From: Synergistaceae bacterium
GTDB lineage: Bacteria; Synergistota; Synergistia; Synergistales; Aminobacteriaceae
NCBI GenBank assembly: GCA_017475805.1
Contig: JAFVEW010000225.1
Coordinates: 1-8,183 of the forward strand
Length of the DNA: 8,183 bases
Direction: 5' to 3'
Shown: in pieces, positions 1 to 5,895 of the stretch
Numbering within the stretch: position 1 is the stretch's first letter
Layout: the number at the start of each line of letters is the position of its first letter
The notes under the pieces: generated by a model
Told to the model about the DNA's origin: nothing
Databases searched by the model: none
What the model saw: only the letters and a program-made list of their open reading frames with translations
Position numbers and translations under genes: made by a program

Positions 1-241
1 GAAGAGAAAAATTTTTGTAATGACTTTCAAGTTCTTCAAGCTCAGGGCGTAATCTTTCATCAAGTTCGATAGCAAGAAGGTACGAAATTTTTTCAGCAAG
101 CAAAGCCCGAGTTAAAACTCCATGACCGGGACCAATTTCAAGAACACAATCATTTGAATTTAATTCGGCGCGTGAAATTATTAAACTTAAAATATTTTTA
201 TCAACTAAAAAATTTTGGCCAAAACGTTTTAACGCAATCAT
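1..241 (-). CDS. rsmA: 16S rRNA (adenine-1518/1519-N6)-dimethyltransferase RsmA/KsgA, N-terminal part (cut by window edge)
   Basis: Only the first 80 codons lie in the window; the gene continues past base 1. The visible protein opens with KRFGQNFLVDKNIL (residues 5-18), the RsmA N-terminal signature. SAM-binding motif I follows as VLEIGPGHGVLT (33-44), and the acidic motif II is AIELDERL (57-64), whose E59 would hold the SAM ribose. The family uses SAM to dimethylate two adjacent adenines in the 3' helix of 16S rRNA late in small-subunit assembly. The ATG lies 9 bases after the stop of the GGDEF gene, with no SD visible upstream, so translation may be coupled to the preceding gene. Family assignment is secure from the motifs; catalytic motif IV lies outside the window, so intactness cannot be judged. 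Confidence 0.95.
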   Translation of the reverse strand, partial: MIALKRFGQNFLVDKNILSLIISRAELNSNDCVLEIGPGHGVLTRALLAEKISYLLAIELDERLRPELEELESHYKNFSL

Positions 242-250
242 GAAATTTTT

Positions 251-1504
251 TTATAAACTTTTCGCTAAGATCGTCGAATTTTTGCCCGAAGATTTTGCTT
301 CGGTCATCGCGTTATAAGCAGCACCGATAAAATCATTAACTCCAGCGTAATTGCCGCTGCTTAAATCTGCTATTCCTGCGCTGATAGTAACACTGAGAGC
401 CTTTTCGCGAATCTCGTTAGCGATCACAACAGCCGCCGCTCCTGAACAATGAGCTAAAATTAAAAACTCATCGCCGCTCCAGCGAGCTATGACACTCTTT
501 GAATAACTCGACAAAATTATTTTCATAATCGCCGTGAAGCTGCGAATAGTTCTGTTTCCGGCTAAATAGCCCATGCTTTCATTTAAGGCCGTGAAGTTAT
601 CGATATTAATCATAATTAAACTCAAGTCTTCACTGTCTCGAATCGCGCTGCCAAACTCGTTTAATAAAATATGTTCAATGCCGCGACGATTTAATATTCC
701 CGTCGAAGAATCAAAAGTTAAAAGTCTTCTAAGCTGGTCATTAGTCTTTTTGAACTCTGTAATATCTTCAAACGTCAGCATGACTTCTTCTAAATCCTGC
801 CATTTAATCGGCGTCGCGTGAACTCTTAAAACTCGAAAGTTCTCGGCTTGTTCTTCGCTTGGTTTATTAAGTTCTTTATCTAAATATAAATCTTCGCAAA
901 AATTTTCATTGATAATTAATTCATTTATTCGGCCTTCGATGCTTCCAGAACGCTGCGAAATAATTTTCATTATGCTTGAATTAGAAACGGGCTTGAAGAT
1001 TTCGATTATATTTTTACCTGTGAGGTTTTCAGTTGATGACTTTTGAAAAAATTTATTCGCCGCTAAAATCATGCCTTTTTGATTCACTACACAAGCCCGG
1101 AACGGAACAGACTCTAAAATTTCAGGGTTTGTTTGAATTATAGGCTGAGAATTTTTTTCGACAATTTGATTCTCTGACATTATGCGAACAACAACGCCTT
1201 CAACTTTTTTAGTTTTAGGGTCTATTCGCAAAGGTGAGGCCGTAAGCTCCCAAAGTTTTTCATGTTCAGAGATTTCAATAGCGTTGACCTCGCCAAGACA
1301 TGCAGAAGTTAAAGCATCGTGAAAAGCTCTGTCGAGTTCCGTGATTAACGGCGGATAATTGCTTCCTTCTGTGCATTTATGGCCGAAAAGACGCGCCGCA
1401 ACAGCTTTGTAACCGTGAGACGCGTATAATAATTTTCCTTGTAAGTTTATTACACAGCAAAGAAGCCCCGGACAACTGTCAAGAACTGCGCTCCATGCGT
1501 TCAT
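251..1504 (-). CDS. PAS-PAS-GGDEF protein with a degenerate diguanylate cyclase site
   Basis: A 417-residue protein with no signal peptide or membrane segment, so probably cytoplasmic. Residues 1-110 and about 128-252 look like two PAS-type sensor folds: the second ends in an FEDITEF segment typical of a PAS-to-output linker. Residues about 257-417 form a GGDEF domain (STGILNRRG at 267-275, SGDEF at 343-347, VTISAGIA at 372-379, AKSSGKN at 403-409). Compared with the PleD cyclase, several functional positions differ: the first metal Asp is N300, the guanine-contacting Asp after the GHxxG-like segment is N317, the first Gly of GGDEF is S343, and the RxxD inhibitory site is Y334-S337. N308, D345 and E346 are kept. 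The family makes c-di-GMP from two GTP; this member may be weak, inactive, or a nucleotide-binding sensor. No SD precedes the ATG, which starts 20 bases after galE ends. Confidence 0.88.
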   Translation of the reverse strand: MNAWSAVLDSCPGLLCCVINLQGKLLYASHGYKAVAARLFGHKCTEGSNYPPLITELDRAFHDALTSACLGEVNAIEISEHEKLWELTASPLRIDPKTKKVEGVVVRIMSENQIVEKNSQPIIQTNPEILESVPFRACVVNQKGMILAANKFFQKSSTENLTGKNIIEIFKPVSNSSIMKIISQRSGSIEGRINELIINENFCEDLYLDKELNKPSEEQAENFRVLRVHATPIKWQDLEEVMLTFEDITEFKKTNDQLRRLLTFDSSTGILNRRGIEHILLNEFGSAIRDSEDLSLIMINIDNFTALNESMGYLAGNRTIRSFTAIMKIILSSYSKSVIARWSGDEFLILAHCSGAAAVVIANEIREKALSVTISAGIADLSSGNYAGVNDFIGAAYNAMTEAKSSGKNSTILAKSL

Positions 1505-1524
1505 GATTTCAAAAATTTAATTTT

Positions 1525-2514
1525 TTAATCAGGATAACCGTTCGGGTGTCCCTTATGCCATTTCCAAGCACTGGCGACAATATCTTCCATGCGAGTAATT
1601 TCAGGCTGCCATTTCAAAATTTTATGAGCTTTTTCGCTGTCTGCTACTAATTTTGCCGGGTCGCCTGCTCTTCTTTCGCCGATTTCGACCGCAATATCTT
1701 GGCCTGTAGCTTTGCGGGCAGCGTTAATCATTTCCATGACTGAATAGCCGTCGCCGCTTCCTAAATTAAAAATATTGCTCTCGCCGTCGTTGCGTAAATA
1801 TTCGAGTGCGAGTATATGAGCGCGTGCTAAGTCTTCAACGTGAACATAATCGCGTATACAAGTGCCGTCTTTAGTAGGATAGTCATCGCCATAAACCGTA
1901 ACATGAGGACGTTTGCCTAACGGAACTTGCAAAATTATCGGAACTAAGTGTGTTTCGTTTCTGTGATCTTCGCCGATTGTTCCGTCATGCCAAGCTCCTG
2001 CGACATTAAAATATCGCAAAGAGACGTAACGAATATCATAACGTCGGCTCACCCATTTCATCATTTTTTCCATGATTAATTTGCTTTCGCCGTAGGGATT
2101 TGTCGGATTAGTCGGGTCAGTCTCTAAGATAGGAACTTTTTTCGGTTCGCCGTAAGTTGCCGCGCTTGATGAAAAAATTATTTTTTTGATGTCGTTTCGC
2201 TGCATTGCTTCTAATAATGAAATCATGCCGCCGACGTTGTTATCAAAATATTTCAAAGGCTCTTGAACGCTCTCGCCGACAAGTGAGAAAGCGCAAAAAT
2301 GAACAACGGCCTCGATTTTGTTTTCGGTGAAAATTTTATCTAAGATTTTTCCGTCGCGAATATCGCCTTCATAAAATTTAACGTCTTCGGGCAAAGATGC
2401 TTTATGCCCCGTGTAAAGGCTATCAATAACAATTACTTCTTCACCGTGAGCTTTGAAAGCTCTGATGTTATGAGAACCGATATAGCCTGCTCCGCCGCAA
2501 ATTAATACTGCCAT
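1525..2514 (-). CDS. galE: UDP-glucose 4-epimerase
   Basis: A 329-residue cytosolic extended short-chain dehydrogenase of normal GalE length. It interconverts UDP-glucose and UDP-galactose using bound NAD, supplying galactose for surface polysaccharide or running the Leloir pathway. The N-terminal Rossmann loop GGAGYIGSH (7-15) gives GxxGxxG, and D31 follows the second strand where the NAD ribose binds. The catalytic set is present: the Ser cluster S115-S117 before AATYGEP, then Y141 and K145 in YGESK. The C-terminal half carries the family pattern RYFNVAGA and the substrate-side segment ending GDGYSVMEMI. An SD, AAAGGGG (G-run 2524-2527 on the complement), lies 9 bases before the ATG. No galK, galT or galM is adjacent; the neighbouring lipid-linked sugar transferase suggests an envelope role, which is inference. 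Confidence 0.96.
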   Translation of the reverse strand: MAVLICGGAGYIGSHNIRAFKAHGEEVIVIDSLYTGHKASLPEDVKFYEGDIRDGKILDKIFTENKIEAVVHFCAFSLVGESVQEPLKYFDNNVGGMISLLEAMQRNDIKKIIFSSSAATYGEPKKVPILETDPTNPTNPYGESKLIMEKMMKWVSRRYDIRYVSLRYFNVAGAWHDGTIGEDHRNETHLVPIILQVPLGKRPHVTVYGDDYPTKDGTCIRDYVHVEDLARAHILALEYLRNDGESNIFNLGSGDGYSVMEMINAARKATGQDIAVEIGERRAGDPAKLVADSEKAHKILKWQPEITRMEDIVASAWKWHKGHPNGYPD

Positions 2515-2540
2515 AAATAAATGCCCCTTTCTAAAAAATT

Positions 2541-3266
2541 TTATTGTCTCGGAATGTTCGGAATAGGATTAAAAATTACGTCGCCGACTTCCATTGACAT
2601 ATCGAAACTGTTTTTCTTTGTCCCCATGTGCATTTTATCAGGAATTCTAACTGATGACGGCTTAACTTCGTCATAAATACTAACTCTCGGAGCTTCTTGA
2701 ACTTTAGGCGCAGCAAGCTCAGGGTGATTGTCTGTGCCGTGCTTTTCTAAAATTTCTTTTATAGAACGTGAATTAAAATTCGGCCAAGCCGCCCACCATG
2801 AGTCAGAATTATTAGCATTGAAAAAAATCGTGCTGTCGCTACCAGCTGCTGAAAATTTTACAGGATTTAATTTTTTCTTAGCTATGCCGGCCACCTTCAG
2901 CCAAGCAAATTCACCGCCAAGCCAAGCCGAGCCGCCTGGAGCATCTAAAATTTTAAGCTCTCCTGAATGTTCGCGAAGATAAGGACGTGCCGAAGAATAT
3001 TGACCTACAGCAATGCCGACCCAAATTGATTTTTTGTCGCGTTCGATTTTTATTTCGTTTTGCCAGCCAGCCGGGATTTTTTCAAAAAATCTTACGAGGG
3101 AATTTACATCAGGATTAGTCTTAGCATTAAGTTCTACAGCCGCCGCGAGCGAATAAAGTCCGCCGATAATTTTATGATTTTCAGCATCGGAATCGGCTAC
3201 AGCGAATGAAGCTGACGAGCTAAAAATTAAAATTAAAATTAAAAAACTTAAAAAAATTTTTCGCAT
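2541..3266 (-). CDS. Secreted protein of unknown function
   Basis: I do not recognise this 241-residue protein. It begins MRK followed by a hydrophobic core (residues 4-16) and a small-residue stretch SSSASFAVA, a clear Sec signal peptide with likely cleavage after A24. No lipobox Cys is present; the protein appears to lack cysteine entirely. The mature part is rich in tryptophan (W68, W82, W115, W122, W157, W158, W161) and glycine, with a compact core at about 30-165 and a Pro-rich, probably extended, C-terminal region from about 180 to the end (motif NPIPNIPRQ). It would be exported across the inner membrane. The strong SD AGGAGG lies an unusual 16 bases from the ATG, but an in-frame stop (3273-3275) closes off any earlier start. 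It sits between a glycosyltransferase and galE, hinting at an envelope role, which is only inference. Confidence 0.8.
   Translation of the reverse strand: MRKIFLSFLILILIFSSSASFAVADSDAENHKIIGGLYSLAAAVELNAKTNPDVNSLVRFFEKIPAGWQNEIKIERDKKSIWVGIAVGQYSSARPYLREHSGELKILDAPGGSAWLGGEFAWLKVAGIAKKKLNPVKFSAAGSDSTIFFNANNSDSWWAAWPNFNSRSIKEILEKHGTDNHPELAAPKVQEAPRVSIYDEVKPSSVRIPDKMHMGTKKNSFDMSMEVGDVIFNPIPNIPRQ
3225..3242 (-). repeat. Three tandem TTAATT hexamers inside a signal peptide
   Basis: On the coding strand three exact copies of TTAATT occupy codons 9-14 of the secreted protein and encode Leu-Ile three times in the hydrophobic core of its signal peptide. A change in copy number would keep the reading frame and only lengthen or shorten the hydrophobic core by two residues per unit. 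Confidence 0.8.
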
Positions 3267-3282
3267 AATAAATTAAATTTAA

Positions 3283-3288
3283 CCTCCT
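3283..3288 (-). promoter_or_regulatory. Shine-Dalgarno AGGAGG with 16-base spacing
   Basis: The complement reads AGGAGG, the best SD match in the window, yet 16 bases separate it from the ATG of the secreted protein at 3266. No ATG, GTG or TTG lies closer in that frame, and an in-frame TAA lies between. The ATG is kept because it gives a complete signal peptide. Confidence 0.6.
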
Positions 3289-3311
3289 AAAAAATTATTT
3301 TTTATCAAAAA

Positions 3312-4943
3312 TCACTGATTGCTTAACAATAAGATATTATTATCTTCGAGCATATGCAGGACATTTCTATTCGGAATTTTGGCTTCTGCTGTCCTATCAG
3401 ACGGAACAATTAAAAAAATTCTTTCGCGTCTCGGCCATTTGTCGGCGATAAATGAAACATTTTCAACAAAATTTTTCTCTTGAACACCTAAAGTTAAAGG
3501 CGCGTTGATTAATCTTGAGTTTCTAAAAGTATAAAAATATATCGAAGGAAAATTCACGCCGTATTGAATGACAATATCATTGGCTTGGACGTTCTCGCGA
3601 ATTTTTTTACCTATCTCGCCGACAGAATATAAATCAGCCGTAAGGTTAAAAACTCCCGCTGCAGGCATCAAACATAATAAAGCCGCCGCTAAGACGTTGC
3701 GAACCCATTTTTCAATTTGACGAGTTTTTGTGTAATACCAGCAGGCAAAAATAAATAACGCTAAAGTAATTTCATACGGCACGAGCGACATCAAAGAATT
3801 TTTAATAACGGGAAAATAATTTGTCGTTAATGGCAATAAAATAAAAAATGCCGGAACTAAAATTAAAATATTCAGCAAAACAGCATAACGAACAGGAAAT
3901 AATTTTCCTCTAAGCCAAAAATCTAAACGAATTGCTAAGATAGCACTCAGAGCAGGCATAGCCGCCGCTATTGCAAGAACATCAGCAGAAAAAATCGCGT
4001 AGCCTGTAAAAGTTATCGCCCAGACAAGCATTAAAAACTCAGGAGATTTTTCTGTGGGATAATGACGCGGAAAAATTTCTATCAAAGCCTGAAGCAAAAA
4101 ACCATGAAACGGAGCAAAACTTACGAATAAAAAAATTATCGTGCCTAAAATTCCGCCGAATGTGTAATCATGGCCGCGACAAAACATAAAAAATATTACC
4201 TGCGGGTTCATTATCATTAATAAAACTAAATAAAGCCCGGATAAAAATATATTAATTAAAATTCCAAAAGGCCAAGTGAAAAAATCTTTTAATAATTCCA
4301 TGTCGTTGCTCAGCACGCAATAAAATGAAACTGCAAGCAGCGGCATGAAAAATCCTGCAGGCCCGTGAGCAATAAAAGCTAAGGCTATAGCAGTGTGAGC
4401 GAGCATTAAATAATCTTCGTCTTCTTGAGAACGAATTACTCCGAACAAAGCTAATGACGTAAAAAATGCAAAAAGGGCGTGCGACGATGCAAGCTGAGAG
4501 ACTATAAAGCATCCCGTCATAGCCGCGCAGACACTCGCTCCAAGCCATAAACGACGAGGCGAAATTTTATTTTCGGTGTCAGCTTCTTCAGTTTCTAAAT
4601 CTGTTTCAGGCTCTAAATTTGTCCGTGCCAGCAAAGCTGAGATTAAAATCATTCCTAAGCCTGCTAACGCTGAGAAAAATCTCACGGAAAATTCTCCCCA
4701 ATTAAAAAATTTTAGAGCTACGGCCATTAGCCACCACGTTCCGAGCGTTGAACCTGCTGTTAATGCCTCGCCGATTTTAGGGACGAAATAATTTTCGCCT
4801 CCGAACATGTGAGCAGCTACGGAAGCGTTTACGCCTTCAACATTATCAATTAAGCCGTGATCTCCGATGCCTCGAAAATATAAATAAGCTAAGATTATTC
4901 CGATGAAGATCGCGGCTCTATGTTTCGCAATAAAAGTGCGCAA
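3312..4943 (-). CDS. ArnT/PMT-like (GT-C fold) integral membrane glycosyltransferase
   Basis: A 543-residue polytopic membrane protein with about ten or more hydrophobic segments, beginning at residues 9-24, and a soluble C-terminal part of about 100 residues (from about 440). The first extracytoplasmic loop resembles the GT83/PMT_2 pattern: GLIDNVEGVNA (30-40) matches the usual DxDEGRYA site with D33 and E36 kept, followed by NYFVPKIG and an NWGEFSVRFFSA segment. The usual KPPL segment is replaced by AGSTLGTWW (63-71). Such enzymes move a sugar from a polyprenyl-phosphate carrier to lipid A or another acceptor on the periplasmic side; the substrate here is unknown. An acidic insertion lies at about 110-125. 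The start is TTG at 4941-4943: an in-frame TAA is two codons upstream, and no ATG or GTG occurs before the D33/E36 loop. There is no SD, so reinitiation after the upstream gene is likely. Confidence 0.82.
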   Translation of the reverse strand: MRTFIAKHRAAIFIGIILAYLYFRGIGDHGLIDNVEGVNASVAAHMFGGENYFVPKIGEALTAGSTLGTWWLMAVALKFFNWGEFSVRFFSALAGLGMILISALLARTNLEPETDLETEEADTENKISPRRLWLGASVCAAMTGCFIVSQLASSHALFAFFTSLALFGVIRSQEDEDYLMLAHTAIALAFIAHGPAGFFMPLLAVSFYCVLSNDMELLKDFFTWPFGILINIFLSGLYLVLLMIMNPQVIFFMFCRGHDYTFGGILGTIIFLFVSFAPFHGFLLQALIEIFPRHYPTEKSPEFLMLVWAITFTGYAIFSADVLAIAAAMPALSAILAIRLDFWLRGKLFPVRYAVLLNILILVPAFFILLPLTTNYFPVIKNSLMSLVPYEITLALFIFACWYYTKTRQIEKWVRNVLAAALLCLMPAAGVFNLTADLYSVGEIGKKIRENVQANDIVIQYGVNFPSIYFYTFRNSRLINAPLTLGVQEKNFVENVSFIADKWPRRERIFLIVPSDRTAEAKIPNRNVLHMLEDNNILLLSNQ

Positions 4944-4946
4944 GGT

Positions 4947-5516
4947 TTATTTGAATAGAGGCAACAGTGCCTTGAATTGCGGCGTGCCTGCTTTTTCGAG
5001 CATATGATAGACGACCGTTTCAGTCGGAACTACAAGACAGCCGATTGATTTAGCGGCATCGAGAGCAAGATTATGATTTTTTTCTTCGCGGCTTCCGCAG
5101 GCGTCTGCAGCTATTACAACGTTAAGATTATATTTTTCGATTAGTTCCATAGCCGTAGCTAAAACGCAAATATGAGTTTCAACGCCGAACAAAATCACAG
5201 TGTCTTTCGAGCCGGTATTGAAATTCAAATTCAAAATAGCATCGCCGAAGCCCGAAGCAGCACAGCAGGAAAATTCAACTTTTTCCATTATAGTTGTGTC
5301 TTCAGAAATTAAATTTTTAAGTTCAGGGATTGTCGCGCCGATCCCCTTCGGATATTGTTCGGTTGCTATCATGGGAACGAAAAGCTCGCGTGCAGCTGTA
5401 AGAATACGAACTGAGTTTTTGATGATTTCTTCTTTATTAAAAATGGCTGGTAAGAGACGCTCCTGCATGTCAATCATTAACAGAAACGACGAACGAGCCG
5501 TTATTGACTTTCGCAC
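4947..5516 (-). CDS. Isochorismatase-family (cysteine) hydrolase
   Basis: A 189-residue cytosolic protein of usual length for small single-domain isochorismatase-like hydrolases (YcaC/ISOC type). The family's catalytic triad is visible: D16 in LLMIDMQ, K79 in MEKVEFSC, and the nucleophile C117 in GVETHICV, preceded by the V112-E113 pair where the family has a cis-peptide. TEQYPKG (52-58) is another family segment. The true substrate cannot be read from sequence; most members of this subgroup are not isochorismatases, and no siderophore or phenazine genes are nearby. The start codon is GTG at 5514-5516, with an AGAGAGG SD 11 bases upstream; ATG codons further in would remove the first strand and D16. 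It is the first gene of the minus-strand set, and its stop lies only 3 bases before the next gene's TTG. Confidence 0.92.
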   Translation of the reverse strand: MRKSITARSSFLLMIDMQERLLPAIFNKEEIIKNSVRILTAARELFVPMIATEQYPKGIGATIPELKNLISEDTTIMEKVEFSCCAASGFGDAILNLNFNTGSKDTVILFGVETHICVLATAMELIEKYNLNVVIAADACGSREEKNHNLALDAAKSIGCLVVPTETVVYHMLEKAGTPQFKALLPLFK

Positions 5517-5536
5517 AGTTCAAAAAACCTCTCTGT

Positions 5537-5566
5537 CTGAAAAATTTTTTTCGTTTATTATATACT
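5537..5566 (+). promoter_or_regulatory. Candidate promoter for the glutaredoxin-lpt genes
   Basis: CTGAAA at 5537-5542 (4 of 6 to TTGACA) and TATACT at 5561-5566 (5 of 6 to TATAAT) are 18 bases apart and would start transcription near 5573, giving a leader of about 28 bases. The -10 shares bases 5561-5562 with the opposite-strand TATAAT. Confidence 0.4.
5557..5562 (-). promoter_or_regulatory. Candidate -10 box for the minus-strand gene set
   Basis: The complement reads TATAAT, an exact sigma-70 -10 match, about 41 bases before the GTG of the isochorismatase-family gene. No good -35 is seen at 16-18 bases; the best match is a T-rich hexamer. The position at a divergent gene boundary supports a promoter, but in AT-rich DNA a chance match is common. 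Confidence 0.4.
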
Positions 5567-5584
5567 AAGTTATTATTATAAAAA

Positions 5585-5588
5585 GGAG
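5585..5588 (+). promoter_or_regulatory. Shine-Dalgarno GGAG that decides the glutaredoxin-like start
   Basis: AAAAGGAG ends at 5588. It lies 6 bases before a TTG at 5595 and 12 bases before an ATG at 5601 in the same frame. Other genes here use GGAG-like sites 11 bases from their starts (lptA-like, lptB, isochorismatase-family), so the ATG is preferred; the TTG would only add Met-Thr. Confidence 0.6.
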
Positions 5589-5600
5589 ATTAAATTGACC

Positions 5601-5879
5601 ATGAAAAAAATCACAGCTTTTTATCTTGAAGGTTGTCCGTATTGCAGACAAGCCCGCGAGGCTTTGAAAGAACTAATGAACAAGAACGAAAATTATTCTA
5701 AAGTTTCGCTCGATTGGATTGAAGAAAATCAGCATCCTGAAATTTCAGAAAAATTTGATTATTATTACGTGCCTTCAATGTTCATTGAGAATAAAAAAAT
5801 TTATGAGGCTCATCGCGGCGAAAGTTTCGACGAGTGCAAAGAGAATATCAAACGAGTTTTAGAGACCGCGATTAGTTAA
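5601..5879 (+). CDS. Glutaredoxin-like thiol oxidoreductase
   Basis: A 92-residue single-domain thioredoxin-fold protein (94 if the TTG at 5595 is used). The first strand KITAFYLEG leads into the redox motif C12-P13-Y14-C15, the classic dithiol glutaredoxin site, and VPSMFI (57-62) supplies the cis-proline P58 facing it. The segment EAHRGESFDE near residues 69-78 fits the C-terminal glutaredoxin helix region. A third cysteine, C79, sits in that helix. Without a signal peptide it should act in the cytoplasm, reducing disulfides or mixed disulfides; the electron donor cannot be told. It opens the plus-strand set, and its TAA overlaps the SD of the next gene, so the two are probably cotranscribed. 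Why a glutaredoxin would accompany LPS export genes is not clear. Confidence 0.88.
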   Translation: MKKITAFYLEGCPYCRQAREALKELMNKNENYSKVSLDWIEENQHPEISEKFDYYYVPSMFIENKKIYEAHRGESFDECKENIKRVLETAIS

Positions 5880-5895
5880 AGGAGAAAAATTCTTC

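Noticed and set aside
573..821. Plus-strand open frame inside the GGDEF gene
   Set aside because: Antisense to recognisable GGDEF motifs; composition is that of a complement shadow.
1505..1530. Imperfect AT-only dyad between galE and the GGDEF gene (GATT ... AATC)
   Set aside because: It has almost no G or C in the stem, so it would not form a stable terminator; chance symmetry is expected at this base composition.
4252..4548. Second minus-strand frame inside the glycosyltransferase (98 codons)
   Set aside because: Out of frame with a continuous membrane protein and rich in Ser, Arg and Cys, typical of a shifted reading; not evidence of a frameshift because the main frame is unbroken.
5539..5552. 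Near-palindromic A/T tract in the divergent region as a terminator or riboswitch
   Set aside because: No GC stem and too short for any riboswitch; it is upstream of both gene sets, so a terminator there makes little sense.
5200..5568. Plus-strand open frame antisense to the isochorismatase-family gene and its leader
   Set aside because: The opposite strand carries the complete catalytic triad of a known family; this frame has no motif.
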